Below, piece after piece: positions 26,980 to 36,250 of a DNA stretch of 64,000 nt. The position numbers and the translations under genes were made by a program. Numbering within the stretch: the stretch's first letter is position 1; every line of letters begins with the position of its first letter. The notes beneath the pieces are model-generated. The model ran no database searches. It was not told the DNA's origin and worked only from the letters and a program-made list of their open reading frames with translations. This DNA is from Acetivibrio clariflavus DSM 19732 (lineage in GTDB: Bacteria > Bacillota > Clostridia > Acetivibrionales > Acetivibrionaceae): contig NC_016627.1 of assembly GCF_000237085.1 (NCBI RefSeq), positions 4,030,118-4,094,117 on the forward strand. The letters run 5' to 3'.

Positions 26980-27255
26980 TTACTTCTGCCTCAACCCTTT
27001 CGGTATACCAAAACTTTTTGACAGGATAGCAGCCAATTCTCCCAGTGTGATTCCTTTGCTTGGGAAAAAGTAACCGTTCCCATCACCTTGCAGAACACCA
27101 TATCCATCACCAGACCACTTGGCAATTACCTTGCTTGCCCAATGAGTGGACGGTACGTCGATATAGTTGTTAGTCGCCGAAAATATCAGCGACGTGCTGT
27201 TCATGATGAACACAAGTACGAGTAATAACGCAAGTGCTTTCTTGCCTTTTTTCAT
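26980..27255 (-). CDS. N-terminus of the SLH-VWA-lipase protein, ended early by a frameshift
   Basis: A 91-residue product with a signal peptide (MKKGKKALALLLVLVFIMNS) and the first SLH domain (YIDVPSTHWASKVIAKWSGD, GITLGELAAILSKSFG). After SFG the frame reads IPKGLRQK-stop, whereas the adjacent frame continues as an SLH linker (TERVEAEVIPLWADETVEKA). A single missing T in GGT[T]ATACC near 27006 explains the switch. GGGGGG precedes the ATG. An insertion sequence ends about 30 bp upstream and has probably cut the native promoter. Confidence 0.8.
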   Translation of the reverse strand: MKKGKKALALLLVLVFIMNSTSLIFSATNNYIDVPSTHWASKVIAKWSGDGYGVLQGDGNGYFFPSKGITLGELAAILSKSFGIPKGLRQK

Positions 27256-27283
27256 AATAGATACCCCCCTATTTTAATTATAA

Positions 27284-29206
27284 TGCTCTCGAAAACTCGT
27301 ATTGCTTTCGAGGTCTCTATTTCAGGAGCAAGCTAATTTAGCTCACCCCTAAAATCCACCAATATTTTCCTTAAAATTTTCCAATAAAATTATCCTAATT
27401 TTAGCCATATATGGCACCAATCTACCTTGACTTTTTCACAGCGCCCCCAAAATCGAAGTAGGTGGTAATATTTGCCATTACTTTGATTGTGGAGGTTTTA
27501 TTTATGCTGCGTAACTTTGAGTCTCACACTTCTTATCAGGAAAACCTGAAGCTTCATCTCCTGCTTTTTTGGGAGACCGATAGGGGCAGGGTCACGGATA
27601 TGGAAAAATCCATATCCAAGCTATACCTTCTCAATTTGGATCCCCTGCTCCCTATCATTAAACCCCTTTATTCTAATACCGGCTGTCCCGCCAAGAACCA
27701 GCTGGGTATTATTCGCTCTCTTATCCTTATGCTCGACCAAAAACACCACGGCATTACAAACTGGGCCAAAAAAGTGGCCAACGACCCCCTCCTTTGTGCT
27801 ATTTGCGGATTCCAATATGGAAAAGCCCCTTCCGTCGGTTCCTACTATGACTTCATTAAACGTCTATGGAAAGCTTCTCATAAAATCCATGTCGCCAGGA
27901 AAAAGAAACTGAGGCCTTTCAAGCCTAAACCCCGTAAGAAACTCAAGGCCGGCCAGAAACTGAAACCCAAGCACAACGGCATCGTTAAAAAGTTTGCCAG
28001 AATCGCCATGAGAGACGCACTCCCTGAGTATCGTCCCGAACAGATCTTCCAGGAATTCCTTGCCCGCTGTGTCGTTGATGTTTCCGCCAAAATGGGTATC
28101 TTGGGCGATGTGCAAAAACTTTCTGTCGCCGGTGATGGCACCCCATTCTATTCCGGTGCTTCCCATTACGGTACAAAGGTCTGTGATTGTAAAAAACACG
28201 GTGTCTACGATTGCAAGTGCCCCAGACGTTATTCCGACCCTGATGCAAGATGGGGTTGGGACAGCTACAGGGAACAGTGGTTCTATGGCGATACCCTCTT
28301 TAACATCACTGCTTCCGACAGTCCCTATGACCTTCCCATTTACCTGCGTAAAGCACAGGCTTCAAGACATGACAGCATCCTTGCCGTTTTTGCCATGTCT
28401 GAGGTAAGAAAACTTTATCCTGACCTTTGCATCCGTAATTTTATTGCCGATGGGGCCATGGACAACTATCCCACCTATGAACTCATGTATCATTGGAACA
28501 TCATCCCATTCATCCCCCTTGATGCAAAAACCAAACAAACTCTTACCAAGCTGCCTCCGGGAATTATCTGCCTTGATGATCAAGGCAGGCCTATCTGCAA
28601 AGGCGGTATCCCTTACGAAGACTGCGGCTACTCCTACCCCAAAGGTATCAAGTACAGGTGCTATTTCGACTGCCATGACATTGAAAAACCTTGTCAATGT
28701 ACCGATTCACCTTATGGAAGGACTGTCTATTTAAAGCCCAAAGACGATTTCCGGCTGATTACTCCCGTACCCCGCGGCTCTGAAGCTTTTAATGAAAAAT
28801 TTAAAACACGCACCTCTGTCGAAAGAAGCCACAAAAGGCTCTTTGAAGATTACGACATTGAAGAGTACAAGGCCAGAAGCTCCAGGCAGCGGTTTGCATT
28901 GGCTACTTTTGCTGCAGTGAATGTCCACTTGGACGCTTGGGTCAAGCATACAGGCTTTAGTATAATTCCTTTGCTTGAAGAACTTTCTGGCAAAGCAGCC
29001 TGATAGCTACCGAGTCTTTATTGTGATGAACCAATGGCCTTCTCATAGGCTTTGCTTTGCTATGCCCATTTTCAGAAAGTTATACAGCATATTCGTTTAT
29101 CAAGGTTCATTTCGTCAATATGCATTTACTTTTGTCAGTCTCTCAATGTTACTTTATCCCATTAATTAACATTCAGCAGGTTTTCCAGTTACTTTTCGAG
29201 ACTATT
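27284..29206 (+). mobile_element. DDE insertion sequence (IS4/IS1182-like) of about 1.9 kb
   Basis: Imperfect terminal inverted repeats share TCTCGAAAA: CTCTCGAAAACT at 27286-27297 on the left and the complement of ACTTTTCGAGACT at 29191-29203 on the right. The single gene between them encodes the transposase. I cannot find a clear target-site duplication. The left end is about 30 bp from the SLH gene start. Confidence 0.65.
27504..29003 (+). CDS. Transposase, IS4/IS1182-like DDE type
   Basis: A 499-residue transposase starting MLRNFESHTSYQENLKLH, with GGAGG 10 nt upstream (ATG 27504). Likely catalytic residues are D in LSVAGDGTPFYSG, D in NFIADGAMDNYPTYEL and E in SVERSHKRLFEDYD. A cysteine-rich insertion (CDCKKHGVYDCKCPRR) lies between the first two. 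It is intact, so the element may be mobile. I am sure of the DDE-transposase call, less so of the exact IS family. Confidence 0.85.
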   Translation: MLRNFESHTSYQENLKLHLLLFWETDRGRVTDMEKSISKLYLLNLDPLLPIIKPLYSNTGCPAKNQLGIIRSLILMLDQKHHGITNWAKKVANDPLLCAICGFQYGKAPSVGSYYDFIKRLWKASHKIHVARKKKLRPFKPKPRKKLKAGQKLKPKHNGIVKKFARIAMRDALPEYRPEQIFQEFLARCVVDVSAKMGILGDVQKLSVAGDGTPFYSGASHYGTKVCDCKKHGVYDCKCPRRYSDPDARWGWDSYREQWFYGDTLFNITASDSPYDLPIYLRKAQASRHDSILAVFAMSEVRKLYPDLCIRNFIADGAMDNYPTYELMYHWNIIPFIPLDAKTKQTLTKLPPGIICLDDQGRPICKGGIPYEDCGYSYPKGIKYRCYFDCHDIEKPCQCTDSPYGRTVYLKPKDDFRLITPVPRGSEAFNEKFKTRTSVERSHKRLFEDYDIEEYKARSSRQRFALATFAAVNVHLDAWVKHTGFSIIPLLEELSGKAA

Positions 29207-29207
29207 C

Positions 29208-29473
29208 ATTTTAAAATGTATTAAACTCTACTATTGATATAATCCATCCCTCTCTTTCCTTAATAAGCAAAATATTCCTTTTGTAATTTTAGCATATTTG
29301 AAATCAAGTAACAATAGCAATTTATTATCAGAACTCTGCTAACGCACAAATATTATCTATAACAAAAATTTAGTAAAAGTTTTTATAATTCATGTAAAAC
29401 TCATTCTCCTAAAAATATTTCTAAATATACGTAAAAATCTAACTATCGACCCCATCTAAAAACATGGTAAAAT
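29208..29473. repeat. Direct repeat of about 270 bp, left copy
   Basis: From ATTTTAAAATGTA to ACATGGTAAAATCC this matches 30224-30494 nearly base for base with scattered changes (about three quarters identical by eye). The copies flank the membrane-protein gene 29684-30205. The left copy abuts the right end of the insertion sequence. The 680-bp gap 29004-29683 contains this repeat, a terminator and no gene. Confidence 0.65.
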
Positions 29474-29494
29474 CCCGGGTTTGACAGCAAACAA

Positions 29495-29537
29495 AAAAGC
29501 CTGTAAACCATTAATACAAAAGTATTTGCAGGCTTTA
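29495..29537. terminator. Terminator hairpin
   Basis: AAAGCCTG pairs with CAGGCTTT around a 20-nt loop, with A-run and T-run flanks, so it can act in either direction. Confidence 0.6.
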
Positions 29538-29683
29538 ATAATCTTGCACAAATTGTGTAATATTCTTATGTTTTTTATCTCTTAAGAATTCTAAAGCATT
29601 CTTCAATTTCCCCTCAACTGACAAGCTATACTTTATCGGGTTTTTCATCGGTGTTTCGGTAATAGTACCCTATCACTTATTTT

Positions 29684-30205
29684 TTATGAATTTTTCTGTC
29701 TGTGCTTGCTAACAAAGAAGGCCACCATCGAAGAAATAATAAGAGATATTCCATTTAACATCAATAACAAAATATACAACAGATTTATAAATGAGCCTCC
29801 AAAAAACGATCCATGATCCTTTGTTGCAAACATTAGATATTCATTATATATTTCGGTAATCAATAGAAATGAAACTATTATTATCCAACATCCTATAGGG
29901 ATAAAGGAATATATGAATTTCAAATCCCGGCACATATTCGTTAGTACTTTTTCTATCAATTTATAATTGATATATGCCACAATGCAAACAATAAGTAAAA
30001 GCAAAATATTCTTAATATCACTGGAACTGATCATCGATGCATTTAAAGGCATGTCAAATCTTGACGGAATTATATTGTCCCCCTTCTTCTTTGTTGCTTC
30101 ATAAGTTAAACGGGATAACAACGAAAACACAGGCGGGATAAAAGCAAATGTCAAAGCATTGGTTATTCCGATTATCCCCAATCTTAATATACTTTTTTGC
30201 TTCAT
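29684..30205 (-). CDS. Integral membrane protein, unknown
   Basis: A 173-residue protein with hydrophobic segments near residues 8-30, 65-82, 97-117 and 138-163. GGGAGGAG lies 7 nt upstream of the ATG. I recognise no domain. The gene is bracketed by the two 270-bp direct repeats, so it may have come with a segmental duplication. Confidence 0.65.
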   Translation of the reverse strand: MKQKSILRLGIIGITNALTFAFIPPVFSLLSRLTYEATKKKGDNIIPSRFDMPLNASMISSSDIKNILLLLIVCIVAYINYKLIEKVLTNMCRDLKFIYSFIPIGCWIIIVSFLLITEIYNEYLMFATKDHGSFFGGSFINLLYILLLMLNGISLIISSMVAFFVSKHRQKNS

Positions 30206-30223
30206 GGATTCTCCTCCCTTTAC

Positions 30224-30494
30224 ATTTTAAAATGTATAACATATTGCTATTGCCATGTAATCCATTCCTCTCTTTCCTTTAAAAGCAAATTATTCCTTTT
30301 ATAATTTTAGCATATTGGAAAATAAGTCACAATAGCATATCATTGTCATAATACTGCTAACGCACGAATAATGTTTACAAACAAGAATTCGGTAAAGAAT
30401 TTTAAAATTCATGTAAAACCCATTTTTCTCAAAACTATCTTTAAATAAATGTAAAAATCTAACTCTCGACACTCATCGAAAAATATGGTAAAAT
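30224..30494. repeat. Direct repeat of about 270 bp, right copy
   Basis: This is the partner of 29208-29473. It starts within the leader of the leftward membrane-protein gene and ends about 220 bp before the PilZ-like gene. Between 30495 and 30711 I see only a short tandem motif (ATTATTGGTTCA twice, near 30625-30648). Confidence 0.65.
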
Positions 30495-30711
30495 ATTAAT
30501 GTAGATCAATATACCATTAAATCGACTAACACCATGCAATAAACTTTATCTCCCAGGGCTTGCAATTACAGGATGGCTGATTCACTTCTGTACTTTATTA
30601 ACATACAAAAGGCTGAAAGTTTTGATTATTGGTTCAATTATTGGTTCATAAGATAATACTGATAATCGTTGTTAAAGGGCTATTACCTGAATCCTAAGAG
30701 AGGGAGTTTCA

Positions 30712-31071
30712 ATGATCAATTTATTCCGTGATAAAAAACACATGCTAGACAATACTTCAATATGCATTGACAATGTAAGTCATGACGGAATACGCTGGCA
30801 CGAAGTTGAAGTATCCGGTATTTCACCCCATGGAATCAAATTTTTCTCCAAATTGAGCTTTGATACTGAAAAAGCTTTAAAGAACGATTTACATGTTTAC
30901 AGCAAGCTGACAAAATTTGATTTTTCCATAGAAGGATACATAGTAGAGAAAAAAGCTGTGCATAACGGTTATTTCTACAATGTCAGGTTTAACAATATTG
31001 ATGAACGTACGAGAATTCAATTGGATGAGATTTTAAATATTAACAGATCCCTTGCCTCTGTTGCTTGGTAA
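30712..31071 (+). CDS. PilZ-like domain protein
   Basis: A 119-residue protein with the beta-barrel pattern of PilZ proteins: EVSGISPHGIKFFS matches the D/NxSxxG segment, and YNVRFNNIDERTRIQLDEIL matches the C-terminal strand and helix. The upstream arginine switch (RxxxR) is not evident, so cyclic-di-GMP binding is uncertain. GAGAGGGAG precedes the ATG. A strong terminator follows. Confidence 0.6.
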   Translation: MINLFRDKKHMLDNTSICIDNVSHDGIRWHEVEVSGISPHGIKFFSKLSFDTEKALKNDLHVYSKLTKFDFSIEGYIVEKKAVHNGYFYNVRFNNIDERTRIQLDEILNINRSLASVAW

Positions 31072-31160
31072 ATCCTTTAACATTATACTCATAAAGGCTC
31101 TGTTGAAATAGGAACCTACACTTTCGGTAATTTGATTTTATAGAATCCTTTTAAATTAGA

Positions 31161-31197
31161 TACGGTGGGTTGATACAAAATCAATCCACCGTATTTT
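31161..31197 (+). terminator. Strong terminator after the PilZ-like gene
   Basis: TACGGTGGGTTGAT (31161-31174) pairs with ATCAATCCACCGTA (31180-31193) over 14 bp with one G-U, followed by TTTT. Confidence 0.85.
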
Positions 31198-31206
31198 AAT
31201 GGTATC

Positions 31207-31281
31207 TGGCGTCCCGGATAGGAATCGAACCCATATCAGTGGAACCGGAATCCACCGTCTTATCCATTAGACTACCGGGAC
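31207..31281 (-). tRNA. tRNA-Arg(CCG)
   Basis: Acceptor GTCCCGG/CCGGGAC, D-arm GTCTAATGGATAAGAC, anticodon arm GTGGA-TTCCGGT-TCCAC with anticodon CCG and U33, T-loop TTCGATT, discriminator G and an encoded CCA are all present. It is a complete canonical tRNA. Confidence 0.96.
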
Positions 31282-31365
31282 ACATACTTACATTTCACAT
31301 GTAAAATTTGTTCACCACTATTATAGCAGAATTTTATAGTTTTACAACTGAAAATTATCGTCATT

Positions 31366-31986
31366 TTACGTTAAAAATACAATAAGCCAGTTATCAATAA
31401 TGTATCCCAGAGCATATCCCAGCAAAGTTGACCATATATAAACCAAGCCAAACACCGCACCCTTGAGACGTTCATCAAAGTTGTAAATCGCATTTATTCC
31501 TCTGGTCATAATTGCACTATGCCAGACAGGAGTGACAATCGAAAGCATAAAAAATGAAATATAGAAAACAGCCCCCTTTGGGCCGTAGAATCCGTTTGAA
31601 AGAAAAAGAAAAAAAGCATTTACGGGTACAACAAGAAAATGGGATACCACATATATTTTCATAAGCTTTATAAGCTGTCCGTTGATATTCTTTATTCTTT
31701 CCTTAACCCTGAAAAATTTGAATATATCAAAAAGGGGCAAAGCAAAAAAAACAATATCAATAAGCCCTGCCAATATGATGAAACACAGCGTGAGGGAAAT
31801 ATTAAACAATAGTGCGGTTGGAGGCTTACGCAAAAAATACATCGGTAAATCAGCATATAAGCTAAAACCCATGTCTATAAAACCAACCAAAATAATTCCC
31901 AGATACAGGGTTAATAATTTATCGGATATTTTCTTATAAAATGACTTCGGAAAAAGCAATATATCTAATAAATTGTTATTTGACAC
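31366..31986 (-). CDS. Yip1-like multi-pass membrane protein
   Basis: A 206-residue protein with about five hydrophobic segments (near 25-45, 60-85, 108-130, 140-160 and 175-203). The layout resembles bacterial Yip1-domain proteins. The start is GTG 31986, with AAGGGG 10 nt upstream. The function is unknown. Confidence 0.6.
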   Translation of the reverse strand: MSNNNLLDILLFPKSFYKKISDKLLTLYLGIILVGFIDMGFSLYADLPMYFLRKPPTALLFNISLTLCFIILAGLIDIVFFALPLFDIFKFFRVKERIKNINGQLIKLMKIYVVSHFLVVPVNAFFLFLSNGFYGPKGAVFYISFFMLSIVTPVWHSAIMTRGINAIYNFDERLKGAVFGLVYIWSTLLGYALGYIIDNWLIVFLT

Positions 31987-32141
31987 TATTAAATTTCCCC
32001 TTAAATGATTTCTAATTCTCTGTCACTTTTAAAAATCTACTATTTATAATACAACCTTGTTCATGTAAAAGCAACGAAAAAAATGAAAAAAAGCCCAGGC
32101 AAATAAAACTGTTATAAAATATGAGAAAAAAATAATGTATA

Positions 32142-32489
32142 TCATAAAAGCTTTACAACCAGAAAAAGCAGCAACACAATACTTCCTATCAAAGCCAGAT
32201 TAATAACGGTACTCGTAAGCAGCTTCGGTTTATTATGGCTGGGCCTTAAGTGAAGCTCGGGACCAAGTTCTTTTTGAGCTCCATTCCTCCTGATATAGTT
32301 GTTTATTACTTCCTCTGCCTCCTTTAAAATATGGTCGCTTATTTTGTTATCATTCTTTGAAAAAACCTTCTTTATGTTTTTGCCAACACCCCTCTCAGGC
32401 TTGTTCTTTAATACCAAAATAGCCTCTTCAATAAAATTGGAAGGAATATTTCTTATTACTACTACTCTTTTAGTGTTATCACATACCAT
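32142..32489 (-). CDS. Small tail-anchored membrane protein
   Basis: A 115-residue protein with a charged soluble part (MVCDNTKRVVVIRNIPSNFI...) and one C-terminal helix (VINLALIGSIVLLLFLVVKL), so probably anchored with the N-terminus in the cytoplasm. CGGAGGAG precedes the ATG. It lies just downstream of spoIIE but behind a terminator. No family is recognised. Confidence 0.65.
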   Translation of the reverse strand: MVCDNTKRVVVIRNIPSNFIEEAILVLKNKPERGVGKNIKKVFSKNDNKISDHILKEAEEVINNYIRRNGAQKELGPELHLRPSHNKPKLLTSTVINLALIGSIVLLLFLVVKLL

Positions 32490-32517
32490 AAAACTCCTCC
32501 GAACATCCTATTATTCT

Positions 32518-32545
32518 TAAAAAGTTTGCCCTTTTCAAACTTTTG
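32518..32545 (-). terminator. Terminator after spoIIE
   Basis: On the minus strand AAAAGTTTG pairs with CAAACTTTT, then T-rich sequence follows. A second, longer dyad (TCACAGCAGTG at 32569-32579 with CACTGCTGTGA at 32598-32608) sits between it and the spoIIE stop. Confidence 0.65.
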
Positions 32546-32664
32546 GGAATACATAGTTCATATTGCCATCACAGCAGTGATTTCCGCTAGACCAAGCCAC
32601 TGCTGTGATATGCATTCAGAGATAGTTTTTACAAATGTCCAGGAAATTATACACAGAACTTTGT

Positions 32665-35055
32665 TTACCGTTTCCATATCTTTGCCACCAGCACGGTCAT
32701 ATCATCCACAGGCTTGTTTCGGCATCTCGAGCATGCCTCTGCAAGTATGCTGTCGGCAATAACCTGAGGATTTATACTGTCAAGGTCTTCGATAAACTTT
32801 ATAAGTGTCTGCTCTCCCCCCTCTTCCTGCTTGAAAGAGTCTATAATTCCATCAGTAACCATTATAATGAAATCTCCGTTGCTTACGTTTTTGCATACGA
32901 GCTCGGTTTCTATATTGCTCAATATGCCTGCCGGCAGGGAAACGGTTTTAATAACTTCAATTTTGCGCGGCCTTTTTATAAATGTCGGCACAGCCCCAAT
33001 TTTCACAAATTCAACCTTACCGTCATAAAGGTCTACAGCACAGAGGTCAATAGTGGCAAAGGAATCATCGTCGGATTTCAGCACAAGTATTGAATTGATC
33101 AGCCTTATAGCAGTATCCTTGTCAAAGCCGGTTTCCATAAACTGCTCCAATAGCCCGATGGCTGCCTTGCTTTGGTTAAAAGCTCGCTGTCCGGTACCCA
33201 TTCCGTCGCTTAAAGCCATAACATGCTTACCGTCGCCAATGTTCAAAAAGGTATAATTATCCCCAGAAATCATGCTCTCATGCTTTGACATTCTGGCAAC
33301 TCCTGTAGTTATACTGAAAACTTCTTCCTCCACCAGCTTAAGATTGCATGTCCCCAATTTATGGTTGTACACACACTCACTTCTGTCTTTTACCATCCTT
33401 CTTTTGAGGACATCGGACACCATCTTCTCAATGGAATCCAAGCATTTATTGGCCCCGGCACATCCCTTGTGGAAAATATTAACCTCGAATTTATCCCACT
33501 TGTTTTTATAAACTACAACATCCTTAACCTTTACCCCGCTATTTTCAAGCTCCGACAAAAGCTTTTCCTCCAGATCTCCTTTGAATTCAATATCGTTATT
33601 TATCTCCAGCGCCAGGTTTGAAATCACATTGGAAAGCCCGTCCAATTGCTGGGATATCAATCCTCTGCTCTCTCCCATCCTGTTCTTCCATGACATATCC
33701 ACCTTGAACAGTTCATAAATGTTATTTACCTGTTTTACAAACTCGCCAATGCGCTCACATCTTTCCATAAAGTACTCCGGAATATCCGTTTCTTCTATCC
33801 ATCCTTTCTTCTCAAGGCTTTCCACCACTCTAAACATTACCTGGTATGTATTGTAGAAATTCCTATCCCAGCAATGGAGGCACAAACTGCAGTCCTTGCA
33901 CACTTTGTCCGCCACTCGGTCAAAGAGGCATGAGATGTCTTGATTTCCGGTTACCATTTTGGCTTGAGATATTTCGTCAAAGGTCTTTGACAGTTCCTGA
34001 AAAGCTTTTGCAAAATTGTTCAATCTCTCAACAGTCAATTCCTTAATACGCTCGCTGTAACTGGCCTTATCCTTTAAAACCGCAGGACTGGCCGAAAAAA
34101 CACCCATAAAGCCGTTAATGGTTTTTTGAGGAATAGCCGTAAAAATTATAGATGAGAAAATCATATCTTTAATATATAGAAGCACTTCCGTTGATCCGTT
34201 TATATAAAGGGTCAGTATTGCGTTTCCAATAACAAAACCCAATGCGGCACCGGTCTTGCCAAGATTTCTGAACACTCCCGCCAAAAGTCCGCAAAATCCA
34301 TAAGTTCCAATTATCAAAGGCGTAACAGGATTGGACAGGGTAACAACCAGTCCGACAATTATACCCACTGTCGAACCCACAGCCGGCCCGGCTTTGTAAC
34401 TGAACAGCATTACTGCCAGTATACCAAACACATTTGTCAAAGATGCTCCTGCTATTTGCATATCTCCAAAGCCCGTCAATGCAATTGCAGCCAGCATTGC
34501 CAAACTTATTGCTTCTTCACTGGATATCTCACGATTAATACCCGTTCCGTCAATTAAAGGTATGCTTCTTCTGAAAATAAATATCAATGAAAATACCAAC
34601 GCAGTGTATAACAAAGCTCTTAAAATATCATACAATAAAAATCCATGCATACTCACCGGTATTAACTGGGAAACAGCTATGCTTACCAGTCCGATAAGCG
34701 AATACTTAATTCCGTCCCTGGCTGTTTTGTTCTTGAACAGCCGTTCAATTACAGTAAAGGAAACAAGAAACATTAAGCCAACATACAGTTCTTCCACTGC
34801 TCCGCCGGTGAGCATTCCCATTATTACTGCCGCTGCCATCAAAACCCTGTTTGTGCATATACCTGCCGAAGCTGCATAAAATGCCATACCAAAAGGCATA
34901 AGACTGTCAAATAAAGATACTCTTCCTAATAAAAAGGTCACTAAAAGCAATACAATATTTCCTTTTGATACAGCCAGTCCTCCCAAAATACCTCCTTTTG
35001 TTTTTTCATACCCTAAATCCCTTAATTTCTGATTAGGAATAAACTGTGTTTTCAT
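32665..35055 (-). CDS. spoIIE: Stage II sporulation protein E (PP2C-type phosphatase)
   Basis: A 796-residue protein starting MKTQFIPNQKLRDLGYEK. About ten membrane helices (residues 30-310) are followed by a central regulatory region (to about 570) and a C-terminal PPM/PP2C phosphatase domain. The metal-site sequence is VMALSDGMGTGQRAFNQS, with DGMG typical of SpoIIE, and the later DGIIDSF. In sporulation SpoIIE localises to the asymmetric septum and dephosphorylates SpoIIAA to release sigma-F. ATG 35055 is chosen because AGGGGGT lies upstream; the longer in-frame start at 35193 is not supported. It shows that the organism belongs to a spore-forming lineage. Confidence 0.95.
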   Translation of the reverse strand: MKTQFIPNQKLRDLGYEKTKGGILGGLAVSKGNIVLLLVTFLLGRVSLFDSLMPFGMAFYAASAGICTNRVLMAAAVIMGMLTGGAVEELYVGLMFLVSFTVIERLFKNKTARDGIKYSLIGLVSIAVSQLIPVSMHGFLLYDILRALLYTALVFSLIFIFRRSIPLIDGTGINREISSEEAISLAMLAAIALTGFGDMQIAGASLTNVFGILAVMLFSYKAGPAVGSTVGIIVGLVVTLSNPVTPLIIGTYGFCGLLAGVFRNLGKTGAALGFVIGNAILTLYINGSTEVLLYIKDMIFSSIIFTAIPQKTINGFMGVFSASPAVLKDKASYSERIKELTVERLNNFAKAFQELSKTFDEISQAKMVTGNQDISCLFDRVADKVCKDCSLCLHCWDRNFYNTYQVMFRVVESLEKKGWIEETDIPEYFMERCERIGEFVKQVNNIYELFKVDMSWKNRMGESRGLISQQLDGLSNVISNLALEINNDIEFKGDLEEKLLSELENSGVKVKDVVVYKNKWDKFEVNIFHKGCAGANKCLDSIEKMVSDVLKRRMVKDRSECVYNHKLGTCNLKLVEEEVFSITTGVARMSKHESMISGDNYTFLNIGDGKHVMALSDGMGTGQRAFNQSKAAIGLLEQFMETGFDKDTAIRLINSILVLKSDDDSFATIDLCAVDLYDGKVEFVKIGAVPTFIKRPRKIEVIKTVSLPAGILSNIETELVCKNVSNGDFIIMVTDGIIDSFKQEEGGEQTLIKFIEDLDSINPQVIADSILAEACSRCRNKPVDDMTVLVAKIWKR

Positions 35056-35138
35056 CTTTTGTAACCCCCTGAAATATATTTTTTTAAAATTTTTCCGGTT
35101 TTGTTTTGCAGAACCGATTATAAAACAGGGGGATAAAA

Positions 35139-35180
35139 ATGTTTGTCGGTTTTGGTTGTGGCTGTCCAAAATTATTATGA
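35139..35180 (+). CDS. Candidate 13-residue Gly/Cys micro-ORF
   Basis: AGGGGG sits 6 nt before ATG, followed by codons for MFVGFGCGCPKLL and TGA. A TGTCTGC/GCAGACA hairpin lies just downstream. It is divergent from spoIIE, in an otherwise gene-free 437-bp stretch (35056-35492). Small Gly-rich peptides are common around sporulation genes, but this may be chance. Confidence 0.25.
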   Translation: MFVGFGCGCPKLL

Positions 35181-35492
35181 CACTTGTCTGCAAAACACAA
35201 CCGCAGACAGCACCGGACTAACTTCAAGAAAGATTGACTCAATGTTTTTATTTAAGTTTGAAATTGCAAATACCTTCGACTATTTTGTAGTATTTCGTCA
35301 AAAACTTTTTTTGTACCCAATTAAAAAATATCAGATTAAATTGTTATTGCTACAATAATATTATAGAACAAGTACAGCAAAACATGAAATTATTATATAA
35401 ATTTCCCAAGATGTTTTTAAATTAATAAGGAAATAAGATTTAGCATTAAGATATTCAGGCAAAAATACCGGTGTTATCCGTAAGGATACCAA

Positions 35493-36048
35493 CTAATCGG
35501 ATACACCATTGTAGGAATAACTGAAATCCGGGAATGTCTCGTTCCAAATCTTAATACAATATTCATAGGAAAAATTGGGATCTTGCTTTATTATCTCGTT
35601 TTCTTTTGCCAATTCAGCCGAGTAATCCTCAAACTTATAGGTAGTGATAAGGCCGACACCGGTTTTCATATGTGTTACCAAGGGTACTGCACTATAGTTT
35701 TTAACAGATACTTCTTCTCCTTCTTTTTTTCCTATGGTAACCTGTGCCATTGCGCCCACCATCCTGTCAGCTATTCCGTCTCCCCTCTCATTGGTGGAAT
35801 TAATAAAGTTTCCAAGGGAATAATAAACCAGCATCTTATTTCCATTATCACTTTCTATCCATTCCACCGGTTGAATCACATGAGGATGGGCTCCGATGAC
35901 CAAATCAACTCCCAGTTCTGCCATATATTCGGCCAATTCCCTTTGGCTTTTTGAAGGCGTATGCATATATTCGGTTCCCCAGTGAGGTGCAACAATAATA
36001 AAATCCGCAAGCTCCTTTGCCCTTTTTACATCCCTTTCTTCTGCTTCT
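35493..36048 (-). pseudogene. CapA-family protein, 5'-truncated
   Basis: The frame carries the C-terminal half of a CapA/PgsA-like metallophosphatase-fold protein: VAPHWGTEY, VIGAHPHVIQPVEW and LVYYSLGNFINS. Family members have about 350-400 residues, but the frame loses homology at about 36048, where AT-rich DNA with stops begins. The N-terminal metal ligands are absent. The internal ATG 35966 would give 157 residues with no ribosome site. Confidence 0.8.
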
Positions 36049-36250
36049 TAATTTAAAAAAGTCAAAAAATAAAAAACGTACCAGTTATATTCTTTTATTA
36101 TTTTAATATATTTTACCTAAAAAGTATAATACTAAAAATTAAAACAGACAAAAAATCATCATCAGAATATTTTGTGGGTTTAACAAACAAATCAAGGCAG
36201 TAGTATAAAATCCTGTGCTCTACTATAAACCTAGTCCTCACAGGAATGCA

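Noticed and set aside
26765-27073. Rightward 102-codon frame opposite the SLH gene
   Set aside because: It is the complement of SLH-domain coding sequence, with no ribosome site and no domain; many long frames opposite the module genes (for example 37937-38263) were dropped for the same reason.
27864-28248. Leftward frames of 87-111 codons inside the IS transposase
   Set aside because: Antisense shadows of a high-quality transposase frame, without start signals.
32569-32608. Possible tRNA remnant between spoIIE and the tail-anchored protein
   Set aside because: The 11-bp dyad is a simple hairpin; no T-loop or D-loop consensus is present.
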